Shown here one piece after another: positions 47,496-59,363 of a stretch of 64,000 nucleotides of DNA. Each line of letters begins with the position of its first letter. Positions within the stretch are counted from its first letter, which is position 1. A program made the translations under genes and the position numbers. The notes beneath the pieces are model-generated. The model was not told the DNA's origin. It did not search any database and saw only the letters and a program-made list of their open reading frames with translations. The stretch is taken from the NCBI GenBank assembly GCA_015680685.1, contig MNCI01022583.1, positions 404,001 to 468,000 on the forward strand, written 5' to 3'. The DNA comes from Gnetum montanum. Its lineage: Eukaryota > Streptophyta > Gnetopsida > Gnetales > Gnetaceae.

Positions 47496-48672
47496 ATTCT
47501 TACTAAGTTTGACCTTTATTTTTTGTCTCAATACTTAATTAAAGATCAAGCTATAGTTGATCTCATCTCTTCTTTTGAAAAAACTAATGTTATGCACAGC
47601 TTCCATAGTGCTGCTAAGGATTCAGATGTTATTCTTTATATTGATGGGGCACACACTTCCTTTGAATCTAGTGTAGCCTATATCCTTATCCTTTCTACTA
47701 AGCAAGTTTTTTATCGAGCTTACAAGCTTAACTTCCCTTGCACCAACAATGTAGCTAAATATGAGAATCTAATATGAGGTCTCTTATTACCTTTGCAAAA
47801 TCAAGTTAAAATTATTATTTTTTATGGTGACTCTTAGCTCATTATAAATCAAGTTAATGGTAACTATGATTACAAATCTTCCCACTTATCTTTTTCTTCT
47901 ATGTTCATACTTTAAGCCACATCCCATGTTTCAAAAACATTATACTTGATGCATTAGCAACCTTTTTCATTCATGATGATCCTTCTACTATGCAAGATTA
48001 ACTCATGCAATCAATTTTCTTAATGCATGTCATGCAATCTCCTAATGTCATGATATGCACTATCACTATAGATGATGATAACCAAAAATACATTGATCTT
48101 TTTCATTAGCTCATTACTAGAAAAACTCTTAGTTACCTTATGCCTACTCAAAAGAATGTTTTGCATAAATAGAGTCAACATTTTTTATTAGTGAATCCTG
48201 ATATCCTTTGTTGAGTTTCTTCTACATCTTTTATTATAAATTGTCTTAGTCTTGTAGAGTCTAAGATAGTCCTTGATTAGATTCATCAAAAATTTTACGA
48301 TAAACACTTTGGTTTATGTCTCTTAAATGCTTACATCATTTCTCTTGGTGATTAGTGGATAACCTTAGCCAAAGATGCTTATCACTTAGTCAAGACATCT
48401 GATACTTGCCGAAATCATGGATTTCTTATCTATGTTCCTTTACAAGAGCTTAATATGTCTCAAATCACATGGCCCTTTCAATAAATGAGGCTTAAATCTT
48501 ATTGGTGCTATTAGTCCTCCTTCATCTACTAGGTATCAGTTCCTTCTAATTGTTGCAAAATACTTCACTAAGTGGATAGATGTCATTTCTTTACAATCCA
48601 CCAAGTTCCACTTTATCTACCACTTCATCCTTGATCACATAATAACTTGCTTCAATGTACCTCTAGTGCAAG
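47496..48672 (+). pseudogene. Ty3 RNase H-integrase fragment
   Basis: It opens with FDLYFLSQYLIKDQAIVDLI, the RT/RNase H connection. Then come LYIDGAHTSFESSVAYILI, the RNase H start with its catalytic Asp, and YRAYKLNFPCTNNVAKYENLI, followed by FYGDS and LIINQVNG. Integrase follows: KTSDTCRNHGFLIYVPLQEL (48.40 kb, zinc-binding end) and the core start near 48480, ending at CFNVPLVQ (48672) where similarity stops abruptly. Several stops. It is on the plus strand, opposite in orientation to the LTR at 46455, so the two do not form one normal element. Confidence 0.85.
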
Positions 48673-49850
48673 GCATGTGCACCTCAGTATATCCAAATAG
48701 GATCCAATCCATAACTTCCAAGCAAATATAGCTTAGAAAATAAGAACAACATAATAGAATGTAGAAAATCTCCCTTATATTAAGATAATTCTCAAAATAC
48801 ATAGAAAATACATCAAAGATGAGGAGCCAAGCTCAACTAAAAACTCTCCCAAGAATCTTAGAGGCCATACTTTGTCCTCTCTCAATCCTCAATTGCTCAC
48901 AATGGAGCCCAAGCTCAAGACAACACACTTATAAGAGATTCTCCTAACCTCTCTCAAGTGTTATCCCTTGCCTCTCACTCAACTTCCTCAAAAAAGCTCT
49001 CTTCTTGCACAAGCTATCCTTCCTTAACTCTCACAAGCTTTCTCTCCTGCTCATGATTAGGGTTATCCTCTTTCTTCTCTCAATAATGGTGAATTACATC
49101 AATACCTATAAGCAACCATAGGGTAAAAATCCTAGAAACCTTTCCGCAACTCAACTTGAAGTTCTTTAGATGTTTCCCAAGTCTTCTCACCTTCTCTCTA
49201 GCTATTTCCATCTTGCTTTGGTTGTTTCCATCTTACATTGGCTATTTTCCAAATTGGAATTGTGTTTTCAGAAGTTTCTTCATGCATTTGGGTCATCTCT
49301 GGCTTCATATAGATGTCTCTTGTGAAAGCCCTGTTCTCAGAAGAGACATCTACTATTTTTGGTAAACGTCTCCTTTGGACTTGGGACATCTCCACTTCAG
49401 GGAAGATGTCTATCTTTCAAAGGAGACGTCTCTTCTACATGTGCAAAAATAAAAGTACTTATTTTGATGATGAGAGCCTCCATATGCCTCCCAATAAGTC
49501 CCCATAGACCCTGGAACCACATAAACTCATCAAAATAAGCCAAGAACACCCTGAAACATGCCAAAACATCCAAGAATTATCATCAACAAAATCAACATAA
49601 AAAAGATACATAACATGTAGGGTAGAACAATGGGATCAGAAGAGATTTCCCTACGCCAACCTCTCCAAATTGTAGCTGAGAATGGACCTTGATTCTCCAA
49701 ATTGTAGCTGAGAATGGACCTTGATTCTGAAAGGACATTAGTTTCTAGATCCTTTAACAAAAGCTTTTCAAGCACTACTACATGTAACCAAACCATAGCA
49801 TCAAGCCTAGTGACTATTTTAGATTGAATGAGTATTCTTTCAATGATAAT
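48673..49850. repeat. LTR-like insertion with inverted GTCTC words
   Basis: It begins where the integrase fragment breaks off. It contains two inverted pairs: AGATGTCTCTT/AAGAGACATCT (49311, 49341) and CGTCTCCTTT/AAAGGAGACG (49367, 49419). It also has a 32-bp direct repeat CTCCAAATTGTAGCTGAGAA at 49663 and 49695. No coding motif; the LTR assignment is by texture only and both ends are uncertain. Confidence 0.35.
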
Positions 49851-50099
49851 TTACTATGTATCAGCTACAATAGAGTGATAATAGAGTGATGAAATGAATT
49901 GGGTGATATGGTACATGGAATAGAAATCAACTACCTTGCTTTTGCATCTATTTTTCTTGCATCATTTTGCATCTACATCCCCTCTCTGTCTCATATTCCA
50001 CTATTTTTGTAGTTGTTTTCTTTGTATTTCCCTATGCTATTTATTCCATTCTACTCTATGTGCTTAGCACAACCAATGAGATTTTTGAGTGACTAAATA

Positions 50100-50870
50100 T
50101 CTCATTGCTTCATGTGAGGGTGTGATTGAGTACATTATATTATATGGGATAGGGAGGGGTTGCTTTGATAGTATATATGGTATCTTTTTCAACTGTACAA
50201 TGTGTAGGATTTAGCCATGTCCCACTTCTATGGCATAGCACCATCCTCATGATAGGTGTATGGGCAATATCCTCTTTTCTACTCTTGTTTTTTTTTCTTT
50301 TTTCTTTCGCATGCTAACTTCTACTCTTATGTACTATGCTTCTCTCTTCTTCCTCTCATTCCCTCTCCTCATCTATTTCCATTCCTCTCTATATTTAGCA
50401 TTAATGAGGTTGAATGAGTATCTCTTTCTCAATGCAATGAGGAAGTATTAAGTGTAGAGTAACGTAAGGATTATGAAATATGCATATCAGTAAGGTAAAG
50501 GAAAGGTTGACTTTAGGAATCTAGTCATGTCCCACTTCTACTACACAACATCCCATCATTGGTGTATTGGCAACATCCCTAATATGATTTTCCCTATGTT
50601 TTATTGCTCTCTCTTTTCATTTTTCACTATCTCCATTTCTTTTCTCTATCCCCTCCTATTTTCATGTTCTACATTAATAAGGAAAAATTAGTGTCTCTAT
50701 GTTACTCTAGTGAGGATATGATTGAGAGAATTGAATGGATTAGGGAGAGCTTTATCTACATTCCATGTGTACTTTGTGGGATTTAGCCACATTCCACTTT
50801 TGTGACATAACACTCCACCATAAATGTATCGGTGATATCCCAAACTATGTCTACTATCATCCTACTTCAT
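50100..50870. repeat. Three diverged tandem units, about 260-310 bp
   Basis: The phrase TAGCCATGTCCCACTTCTATG...CATCC...GGTGTATGGGCAATATCC occurs at about 50214, 50522 and 50784, each preceded by an ATTGA..GGAT(A/T)AGGGAG-like stretch. No coding content. Confidence 0.7.
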
Positions 50871-51361
50871 TTAATCCTCTTGCATGCACCTAACAACTTG
50901 TGTCTTTTCATAATGGATTCTCATTTAGCTCTTTAGGAGGATCCATTAAGAGAGAGCAATGTTGTATTACATTAGCTTTTTCTGCATAAGTCAGAGTCCT
51001 AGGTACATTCTATGACTTTTTAACTTGAAAGCCATCTTCAATAGTCCATATTCAACATCATACATTAACTACAATGTAGTTTCTAAATTTCTATCTTTAG
51101 CTTGCTAAAAGAAATGTTTCATGTTATTAGAAGCATCATGTTGACTCTTCATGTTGTAGCTTCTAGTTTTGACATCTAATGTTAGCTCCAACATCAATTT
51201 TGTCTTCATCTTTTGATGTCCATCATCAATCTTACTTTTGACATATAATGTCGAATTTTTCTTTTGTAGCATACCAGCTCTTTGACATCCAGCATTAATC
51301 CTGCATTTGATGTCCAACGTTGATTCTCACATTAACTATCTACATAGTAACTCTCCTATCT

Positions 51362-51435
51362 AGAAGCCTCTAGAACCTTCCAAAAGATTCTACGAGCCCC
51401 AATCTAGAAGCTTTTAGTACCTTCCAAAAGATTCT
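51362..51435 (+). promoter_or_regulatory. Duplicated heat-shock-element cluster
   Basis: 51362-51391 parses as six adjoining pentamers aGAAg-cCTCt-aGAAc-cTTCc-aAAAg-aTTCt, the alternating nGAAn/nTTCn pattern bound by heat-shock factors, with two single-base deviations. A 44-bp duplication gives a second cluster at 51406-51435 with three deviations. A TATA box lies 50 bp downstream. Activity is inferred from the pattern. Confidence 0.6.
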
Positions 51436-51484
51436 ATGAGCCCCAATGTGTTATTTCTACATGATCTACAAGGCATTTTTGGCC

Positions 51485-51492
51485 TATAAATA
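51485..51492 (+). promoter_or_regulatory. TATA box downstream of the heat-shock elements
   Basis: TATAAATA within GGCCTATAAATAGG is a near-consensus plant TATA box. It would start a plus-strand transcript near 51520, leading towards the coiled-coil pseudogene at 52440. Confidence 0.55.
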
Positions 51493-51658
51493 GGATGGTA
51501 CCTCTAAATAGAAAGGGGTTGTCTTTTTAAGTATTGGCATTTGTTAAATCTGCTCATCATTTTTCAGCTATCTCTACTACGTAGTGCAGTTAGCATTCTT
51601 GTGTGATTAGTAATTTGGAAAATCCTTTCTAAAGACTCTATCTCTTCACAAAATAACT

Positions 51659-51660
<2 letters not shown>

Positions 51661-51691
<31 letters not shown>
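51661..51691. repeat. (TC)n microsatellite
   Basis: An uninterrupted CT run of about 31 bp. Confidence 0.98.
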
Positions 51692-51694
<3 letters not shown>

Positions 51695-52439
51695 TTACTA
51701 GAGATATCAAATCCTCATATATATCTCCTCTTTCCCTACTAATGCATTATATTCCCTTTATGTTGTCCTTCTAACACACAAAGAATTGCTTACAATCATG
51801 TCAATGCATCAATCCAATCCATCCCTCTGCTTCATTAGCTACTAAATCTACAATTGTTCATATCAGATCTACATTAGAGAAAGAACAAGGTAACACAACT
51901 TCTTGTTAGACATCTTTGATCCTTGGTACACATCCTGGAATACCTCTAGCAAGTTCCTATTATTCCATTTCTTTTGTAATCTGGATCTTGCCTTTTCAAT
52001 TTTTTGTCTCTAATATTATCCAAATCTACCATAGATCCATTTTCTATTTCTTGCATTTTCTTCCTTGATTTAATGCTTCAACAAATTAGATCTATTTCAT
52101 TTTTTTGCTTTATTACTAGCCACATACTATGTTTTATTTTCTTTAGATCTACATTATACACACAATTTCTACTCCTTTTCTACTAGTTACTCCACACATG
52201 AATGTTTGTTTTTTGCTTTTAATCTACTAACATTTGATAAAAATGTTTGACTCAAATTATTAGATTTTTTCCCATGATCTGCAAGTCTTCTTTCAATTTT
52301 AGGAAAATTAGTTGAAAGATTAGTTTTCTTGAACCGTTTGGTGGTCATGAGATTGTCTAGCTCAATTTCGTGTTAGGTTGTATTAGATCTCAAATTACGA
52401 CAATTACTACCACAACACACACACAACCAATGAGGGTAT

Positions 52440-53850
52440 CCACAATGCCTTAAGTGCTTCATAGTAGTGGATTTTGGCGTCTAATGCACATTAAAGATGA
52501 AGAGCAAGCTACTAAAATCCATATTAAGGGATTGTAGGATCTTGGCACTAATTTCTTAGATATGATGAAAGTCATCTTGGGTGGGAATGTTATCAAGGAG
52601 GATCTCTTAGCATTTTTAATGGATGATCCACCCATGGTCCATCATAAGGCCCTAGTTTAGTCTTACATCCATGTTCTATCAAGGAGTGCATTCTTATCAC
52701 ATAGATCAAGATATAATATGCATAATGTCTGGCATGCAACAAAAATTCTCCAAGCACCCACTGATCAACCTAGAACCAGCTAATGAAGCAAAGGATAGAT
52801 CCAAGGAAGGAGCTCATGTCAAGGAACATTGATAGTATAGTAGAAACTACACATGTAAAGGTATGTATCAAGCTCAAGATGGTTGATATTGATAGAACCT
52901 TCTACCTAAGGGAGCTTTGATGGAGTCAAGTAGAGGTAAAATTATTGTAGAAGTAATTGAAAACCATTACACCATGGGTACCTTCACCTTCAATAGTCAC
53001 ACCTAAGGGACTTATTGAGTTCCTATAATATGAACTATTCAAGGCATAGCAAGTGGAGGAAGAAGTTGTATTTATAAAAGATAGCTTAGATAGACAAATT
53101 AGAATGCTGAAGCATCAATCCTAAGAGTAGGAGAAAATAAGACAAGAGAAAGAGAAGCAGGTACTTTTCTATATCACCAAGTACAAAGACTTGATGATGA
53201 AAGGCAAACCATGGTTCAATTTTAGAACAAATATCTCTATATGGAGAAAAAGCACTGGAACTTGTGGCAAGAGCTAGTAGAAAAGATAATCAGAAAGATA
53301 GATAAACTCATAAAGATACACTTGATTGAGTAAGCAACTTCGGATGTTGAGGTACATAGATTGCATAAAGTAGTAGCTCTTATGAATGAAAGCATGACTA
53401 GAGAAAGGCATGAGATGAAGAAGAAATTCAATACCTTGCATGCCAAACTTTGTCAGATGGTCGTAAGTGAGCCAACATTGTAGAAGAAGATGGACCTTAT
53501 AGAAAACATGTACATTCTCTGCCATGAAGTAGCACTCAAGGTCCTTAAAAGAAGACTCAAGGAAGCAAAGAAAGATGTGCAGGTGGAGTAGAGGAGATAT
53601 GTTCATGTTATCTAAACTTTTGCAGGTACACTGCAAATTAAGCTAGAAGAGAAACTTCATTAAGCATTGGTCAAGTTGGAGGTTGCCCAACACAAGCTCT
53701 TGCAGGCATGGAGAATTCATGAACAATTCTAAGCATATGTAGAGGAATGTAAGTAGGTGTTACTGTGGGAGCAAGAATTGATGCATGAGCAAAACTAATA
53801 GCCTCAACCTAGCATGACTAACCTTGAGACACAACTACAAAGATTTCATA
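52440..53850 (+). pseudogene. Degenerate coiled-coil ORF, family unknown
   Basis: Across several frames the plus strand reads Lys/Glu-rich, heptad-like sequence: VEEEVVFIKDSLDRQIRMLK (53060), IRQEKEKQVLFYITKYKDLM (53140), DVEVHRLHKVVALMNESMTR and ERHEMKKKFNTLHAKLCQMV (53345-53460), VALKVLKRRLKEAKKDVQVE (53530), KLEVAQHKLLQAWRIHEQF (53670) and LLWEQELMHEQN. Stops are frequent. It has the look of a long coiled-coil protein, perhaps an additional ORF of a retroelement like the block at 32.0-32.5 kb, but I see no sequence identity that proves it. It lies about 1 kb downstream of the heat-shock-element promoter. Confidence 0.45.
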
Positions 53851-56800
53851 TATCTACACCTAGTACTTCTATTTTCTTTCCATATTATGAAGGCATGTCA
53901 AAAGGATTTAGTCCTATCCATCACTCCCTAGCACTTCTTGATGAGGTTGCTTGCATTGTAATATAGTCATAATCTATGTTGTACATTTATAAATCCTTCA
54001 TATGAACCATGTTATGTGTCTAGTCCCTATTTGATATTTTCGGGTGTTAAAGCTATAGGACTAGCTTTACTTAATCATGAAAAAATTGTGAGTTGTCCAT
54101 TGATATTTTATAGGTTAATTGTAAGTCATGAACTCAAGTGTCAAGTACACCCCATGTTTATAATCCTAGCATGTACAGTTAAGGTTCATGTCTCCCAAAG
54201 ATGAACCCTTACTTCTAGTATCACACCTTTGAGTTGTGTGCATTTTCTATGTTTCATAGAATGTCTCTAACCTCATTCAAATGTCCTAAGGGCCTTACAA
54301 CATGTTCCTTTAGGCTTGACTTTTACCTAGACTTAGAAACATGTTGCTAATGGCAAGAAGGATGCATTAACACCATTGCATCAACGCACCCCTACATTAG
54401 TGTAGGGATGCTAATGCACCTTCTACTTGGCTCTAATTACCTCCTAAGGCACAAAGTGTGATCTAGAACTTCCAAGCTACATTGATAGACCTTTGTTGAA
54501 CTTTTGGACAATGATGAATTTATATCATTGCATGTCAAAAACTATAAATCCTTGGGTTAAGCCCTTATTTGGTATCTTTGATCATTTTATATTTCTTTGA
54601 GCTTTTGGTACCTAATTCTGAGTGAAGAGCTCCTCCTCCCTTAGGTAAGTTGATTTTCTATCTATTTTGTGTGTGTGTGTTTTGAGTCATCACTTTCACA
54701 AGTGCAATTAGACTTTGTCAAAGTACTACCTTGTTTACATAACTTGGAACTGTTTGGTTGATGCAAAGTCTAATGTTATGCATTGTAAATAAAGCTTATG
54801 ATTTTCCCATAATATATGCCATGGGTGCTTTAAATTGTAAAACATCAAAAATACAAACCTCATGATTATCATATACTTTTATTAATTAGTTCATTCATTC
54901 ATTTACGTATTTGATAAGTTGAGATTGATTGTTATCTAAGAAGGTCATAACTGTACAGTATGGTATTAGGCCTTCAAGGTTATGACTAGGAGTCATTTTA
55001 TGCTTTATGTGTGAGGTGTTACACCTATCCCTTAAGGGATTTCAACCTATGAGTGTGTGCATGTGTGAGCATTGCCACTTATTCTGGAAGGGATTGCAAT
55101 GTGTGTGTGTTGTTTATTGCTTTATTATTATCTTTATAAAATACATAAAAATTATAAAATGTAAAATTATGAAGATTTTCTTCCTTCTTCAACTATGGCA
55201 ACATGGGTTTCTTATGTATTATATGTATCATAACATCTTTTATGTTTATTAAACACGACATGCACAAGTACTGTTAGTAATTCACACAACATTGTCTTCA
55301 GAGTTAATGACTTGAATGCATTGCATTTTGTATGATATAATCCCATTGGTCATGGCTAGTGGAACCTATCAAGTGACCTTTGAGTTTCTGGACTAGATGA
55401 CATTGATGCTAGAGACCTGGAACAATTGAGCTTGAAGCGTGGTAGAGTGAACATTGGAAGAAGTGCAAAGCCTGATTCTAAATGATGGATAAAGGAAGTG
55501 GTTAAGGTTAATAGAAGAAATAATACCGAAAACAAGTTTGGTAATAATGTAGATTGTTAATGGTGTGTGAACAAGTCTTTTATAGAATGTGAATAGTTGG
55601 GATACAAGATAATTCATCATCATCATCATCATCTTTGGCTTGTCCCAAAAAAATAGGGTTAGCTACATGAGTTCTTTTTTGCCATTCACCTCTATGAAAA
55701 GCTAAATCTTTCTTTATTTTGTAGTTTCTTCAAATCATCTTAGATTGTTGTTGTGCATCACATCTGGGAAATGCTTCAACATCTACAAAATCAAAAATCA
55801 AAAATCAAAAAATCCATGAGATTTGACAAGGTTTTATAATCAACTACTAACATGATGCTAACCCTCCTTTCATATCCAAGCTTAGGACCAACATTGGCAG
55901 AGTTTGGGATAACAAGATAATTTTTAGAGGAAATTCGTAATAAGAGCTTTATTGCTTGAAAACAGGTCATTACATCTATGCATGGCTTTACAATTTATAA
56001 GAAATGATTAGAGCCATCCTTACGAAATTTGAGAACTTATTCACCATAATGAAAATAAGGAAATTTATGCAAAATAAAGGAGTTGAGGCAAAAAAAGTTT
56101 ACATTCACCCATCAACTCAAAAGAATAATTAAAAATATTGACTTTCTAGACTTCTATCTTGAAGTAAAGACATTGGACAGTATTGTTAACAACCATATCA
56201 TGTTTCCTAAGAACAAGGCCAAGTTAACCCCTAGTTGCTTATTCTAAACATTATGGAGAACTAAAAGTGAATGTCAAGAGAAAATGACATATAACGGTAA
56301 AGAAGATATAACACTAAAAAACCTTTGATGATACAAAGATCGTTTGGTGAAGAAGACAAATTGAACTCCTTGCACCTAAACGATGTAAACCTAATTCTTT
56401 CATTCCTATACAATGAATGAAACCAAATTGGTAAACTTGTGGCATGAATCTATAAAGGTATGCAATATAATCTGAGTATAATATTGAAAGCCCCGTAAAC
56501 AATTTGACAGATCTAAAGCTTTTGCATGTATACCCTCCAACAACCTTCACAAATGCATCATCATAGTCAAAGAAAAGGCAAAATCTACCCTAATTTCATC
56601 ATGAATTCCAATTTCCTGAATTACAAAGCTAAAGTTTGGAATATTTATTATGCTCTTGGATGAGAAGCAAATAGTTTATTCTGGAATTCACATAAGAAAG
56701 ACAATAACCATATCTAATCTAGATCTACAAACGTAATAGTTTCACATCCCTCTAATTCCCGTAATAAATAATAAGGGTTAAAAAACGCAACAATTGATTA

Positions 56801-57279
56801 TGTGTTTTATTTCTAATTACGCATAAGCATCAAAGAAAGTAAACCCTAAATGTAAAATTCCATTTACTCGACCATGAAAATCACGCAGGCTCCCAAATCC
56901 TAAACTAGTATATCAAAATGCACGTACTTGTTTAAACAATCAAATTGTATCACACTTGAAAAAAGAACACTTTAAATGCTAATTGCAATCGATTTGTTTT
57001 CTTCTTTATGGTGGTTCAATGCACCACGTCTTTCCCATCTTATCTGGGTAAGCCTATGAGCTTTGGTATAAAGAAGAGTTGTAGAAAAGTAATATCCTAA
57101 AGAGAATTATAGTCGTTTAAAGCTAGGAGCCCTGCAATTTCAATCCTGAAGCATTCAAATCCAATCAAAATTACTGTACACCTAAATAGTTTGGTTCAAA
57201 ACGTTTACATCAAACCAAACCTGATATTGGTTAAAAATGGGTACTGATCAGGATGCTTTTCTTGGAAAATTTTGTAGGC
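53851..57279. other. Intergenic sequence left of the SET gene
   Basis: No gene recognised. Minor structures: a hairpin CCCTACA-TTAG-TGTAGGG at 54390-54407, a short GT run near 54670, (ATC)n at about 55613-55632, and a CAAAAATCAAAAAT duplication near 55790. The part next to 57279 should include the 3' UTR of the SET gene, but I could not place its end. Confidence 0.45.
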
Positions 57280-58431
57280 TTAAAGAAAGCTTTTGATGTA
57301 GTGCACCAAAGAATGATCTGAACCTAAACAAAGTTCTGTAAGGTATTTGCTGTAAAACAAGCAATGAACTGCACATTGAATAGCAACCAGATTTGTTGCC
57401 GCTAAATCACATCCCAAAAAAGTGTTTTGGGATAAGCCGGATAAAACAGATTCATGAATATCGAAACTGTCAATTAACTTGTCATCATTGTTTTCCATGT
57501 CAGAACTAACTGCGTAATCTTTCATGAGCTGGTAATTCTTAGATTCACCAAGCCAACCATAATCCACAGGATTTGGAATAGACTCCAAAAAAGGTTTGCC
57601 AGATTGAAGACAAGGCCATATTATGCAAACAAATTTATTCATGCATCGAAGAAAATCTTTTGAACATCGTAGCATTACTGCATTCTCCCTACTATCAACT
57701 ATATTTGTGTCATCTCTAATATTGTTGTTCATGTGATGCAAGAAATGCGGTCTGTCTGTATCTAATTCATTCAGGAAAGAGCAGCCACATTTTATATGTG
57801 CGGAACCATGCTTAAGCATCCTTCTAACCCAGTTTTTATTGAAGGAGAAATTGCTGTTCACATTAGGCAGTTTAGTCCCACATTCCATAACCCACAGGAT
57901 TAGAAGCTCTCCAGCATCCATCCAGAAACGAGCAACAGTAATGGCTAACCCATTTTCCCCGGAAACAAAATAATGATGAACTGCACCAGCAAGTAATAAA
58001 GCATATGCTGCAGCTACCTTAAAGAAAGGTGGGCTGTTATCTCTCTGACTGTGTTCATAGGATAGACAACTTGATCTATTTTCTAAATTACTATCTTGCA
58101 ACTGAAAGCCCAAACTTGAATATTCATGAGCAAGAATCCTGTAGGCAGAACTTAAAGAGGTGTATGCATCAAGACAGACATAATGCAATGGGTGAATTCC
58201 GAAAACTCTCTCTGAGGAGTTCCCCTCTGGTGGGAAGTTCCTGTCTTCAGCGATTTTAATATAGTCCATAAGCTGTTCCAATCTTCTGCAGAACGAATCA
58301 GCATTACACTCTGAAAGGAACTCTGCAATTACAGACTGAAGTTCATCCATCAGCGTGCCAAGTGTGTCTGGTTCATCCTTGATGCTTTTAGATATTGACC
58401 TTGAAAGATTGCTACAGTCAGAGAATGTTTT
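57280..58431 (-). CDS. SDG41: SDG41-like SET protein, last exon (C-terminal region)
   Basis: An uninterrupted 383-codon exon ending in TAA at 57280-57282. The acceptor is GATATGCAG before AAAACATTC, so the exon starts at 58431 in phase 0, matching the donor at 59265. The protein begins KTFSDCSNLSRSISKSIK and contains a Cys/acidic helical region, then GIHPLHYVCLDAYTSLSSAY RILA and AAAYALLLAGAVHHYF with FWMDAGELLI. This alpha-helical C terminus is what I know from plant SDG41-type SMYD-like SET proteins; confidence in the exact orthologue is moderate. No stop or frameshift interrupts 1.15 kb, in strong contrast to every other coding stretch here, so it is probably functional. Confidence 0.85.
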   Translation of the reverse strand, partial: KTFSDCSNLSRSISKSIKDEPDTLGTLMDELQSVIAEFLSECNADSFCRRLEQLMDYIKIAEDRNFPPEGNSSERVFGIHPLHYVCLDAYTSLSSAYRILAHEYSSLGFQLQDSNLENRSSCLSYEHSQRDNSPPFFKVAAAYALLLAGAVHHYFVSGENGLAITVARFWMDAGELLILWVMECGTKLPNVNSNFSFNKNWVRRMLKHGSAHIKCGCSFLNELDTDRPHFLHHMNNNIRDDTNIVDSRENAVMLRCSKDFLRCMNKFVCIIWPCLQSGKPFLESIPNPVDYGWLGESKNYQLMKDYAVSSDMENNDDKLIDSFDIHESVLSGLSQNTFLGCDLAATNLVAIQCAVHCLFYSKYLTELCLGSDHSLVHYIKSFL

Positions 58432-59264
58432 CTGCATATCAACAATATCAGTAAGTTGCAAACTACAACGACGTTTGATTACATTCCATTTGTCTAGAAA
58501 AGTTTTTCTTAAGAATAGTGTTTTCCATGCTATTATTCTCCAAAGTAACATTAACAATATATTCAGACTACCTAGAGTTTCTGAATGTCATGTTGCAGAA
58601 AGCATTTTGTGAGTAGAATGTTTAGTCATTTCTGCTTGCAGCTGTGGTTTAGTGTCCAATTTTTTAATGAAGTCTTAAACTTAAACAGGAAAGTTGTGTA
58701 GAAAACCTGTGTGAAATCTATCCAAACGATTGACTAAAGTCAAGGTTAAATAACCTCAATATCAAGCTACCATGTTAGGAAGGTTTCCAATGAAAATGGC
58801 AGACTTTTTATTCAGAATTTACAAGATGCACCTTTCATGATTGGCAAAAGTAGGGGAACTGTATGCACATGAGCCTTGATTGTTCAAGAACTCCGCAGAG
58901 ATTACTGTAGGAGACATTACTACAGCATTTATTAGGCTTCGTGTCAAGCTTGAAGGCGTTGACAACATTGATAGGCTAACTTTTTTAAAAGACTTTGAAG
59001 GCTGCAAATGACCCATTTTTTGCTTTTTGCTGGTTCATCTTTATTGACAATATTCTTGCCATGAGAGAAAATAAAAATTATCAAATAAAAATGATCGATG
59101 CAATCTATGTTGCAAAAATAATCTGTATAGAATATGCAATTTGATTTGAAATACATGCGAGAGGGTGCCAAAGCCAAGTGCAAAACATTTCATCAGGATT
59201 CAATAAAGTAAATAAACTGTGAAAAAAATCGAGTTTATAATGATAGTGATAAAACATTTCTCAC

Positions 59265-59363
59265 CTCAAGAAGCTCATCAATGTAGGACTCTCTGGAAAC
59301 ATCACAGCGTTCACACAAACAAAGAAATCGATACTTAATCCACAATTCCTCCTGCCTTTCTTT
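59265..59363 (-). CDS. SDG41: SDG41-like SET protein, Cys-rich post-SET exon
   Basis: A 99-bp exon (33 codons), phase 0 at both ends, with acceptor ACTTTCAG and donor GAG/GTGAGA. It encodes KERQEELWIKYRFLC then LCERCDVSRESYIDELLE. The RQxELWxKYxFxCxCxRC pattern directly after a SET domain is typical of SMYD-like proteins, whose cysteines bind zinc and close the catalytic pocket. Introns of 1928 bp and 833 bp lie on its two sides. Confidence 0.85.

Noticed and set aside
58819-59183. Minus-strand open frames between two SET-gene exons
   Set aside because: They lie inside the 833-bp intron, and including them would break the phase-0 junction; no family similarity seen.
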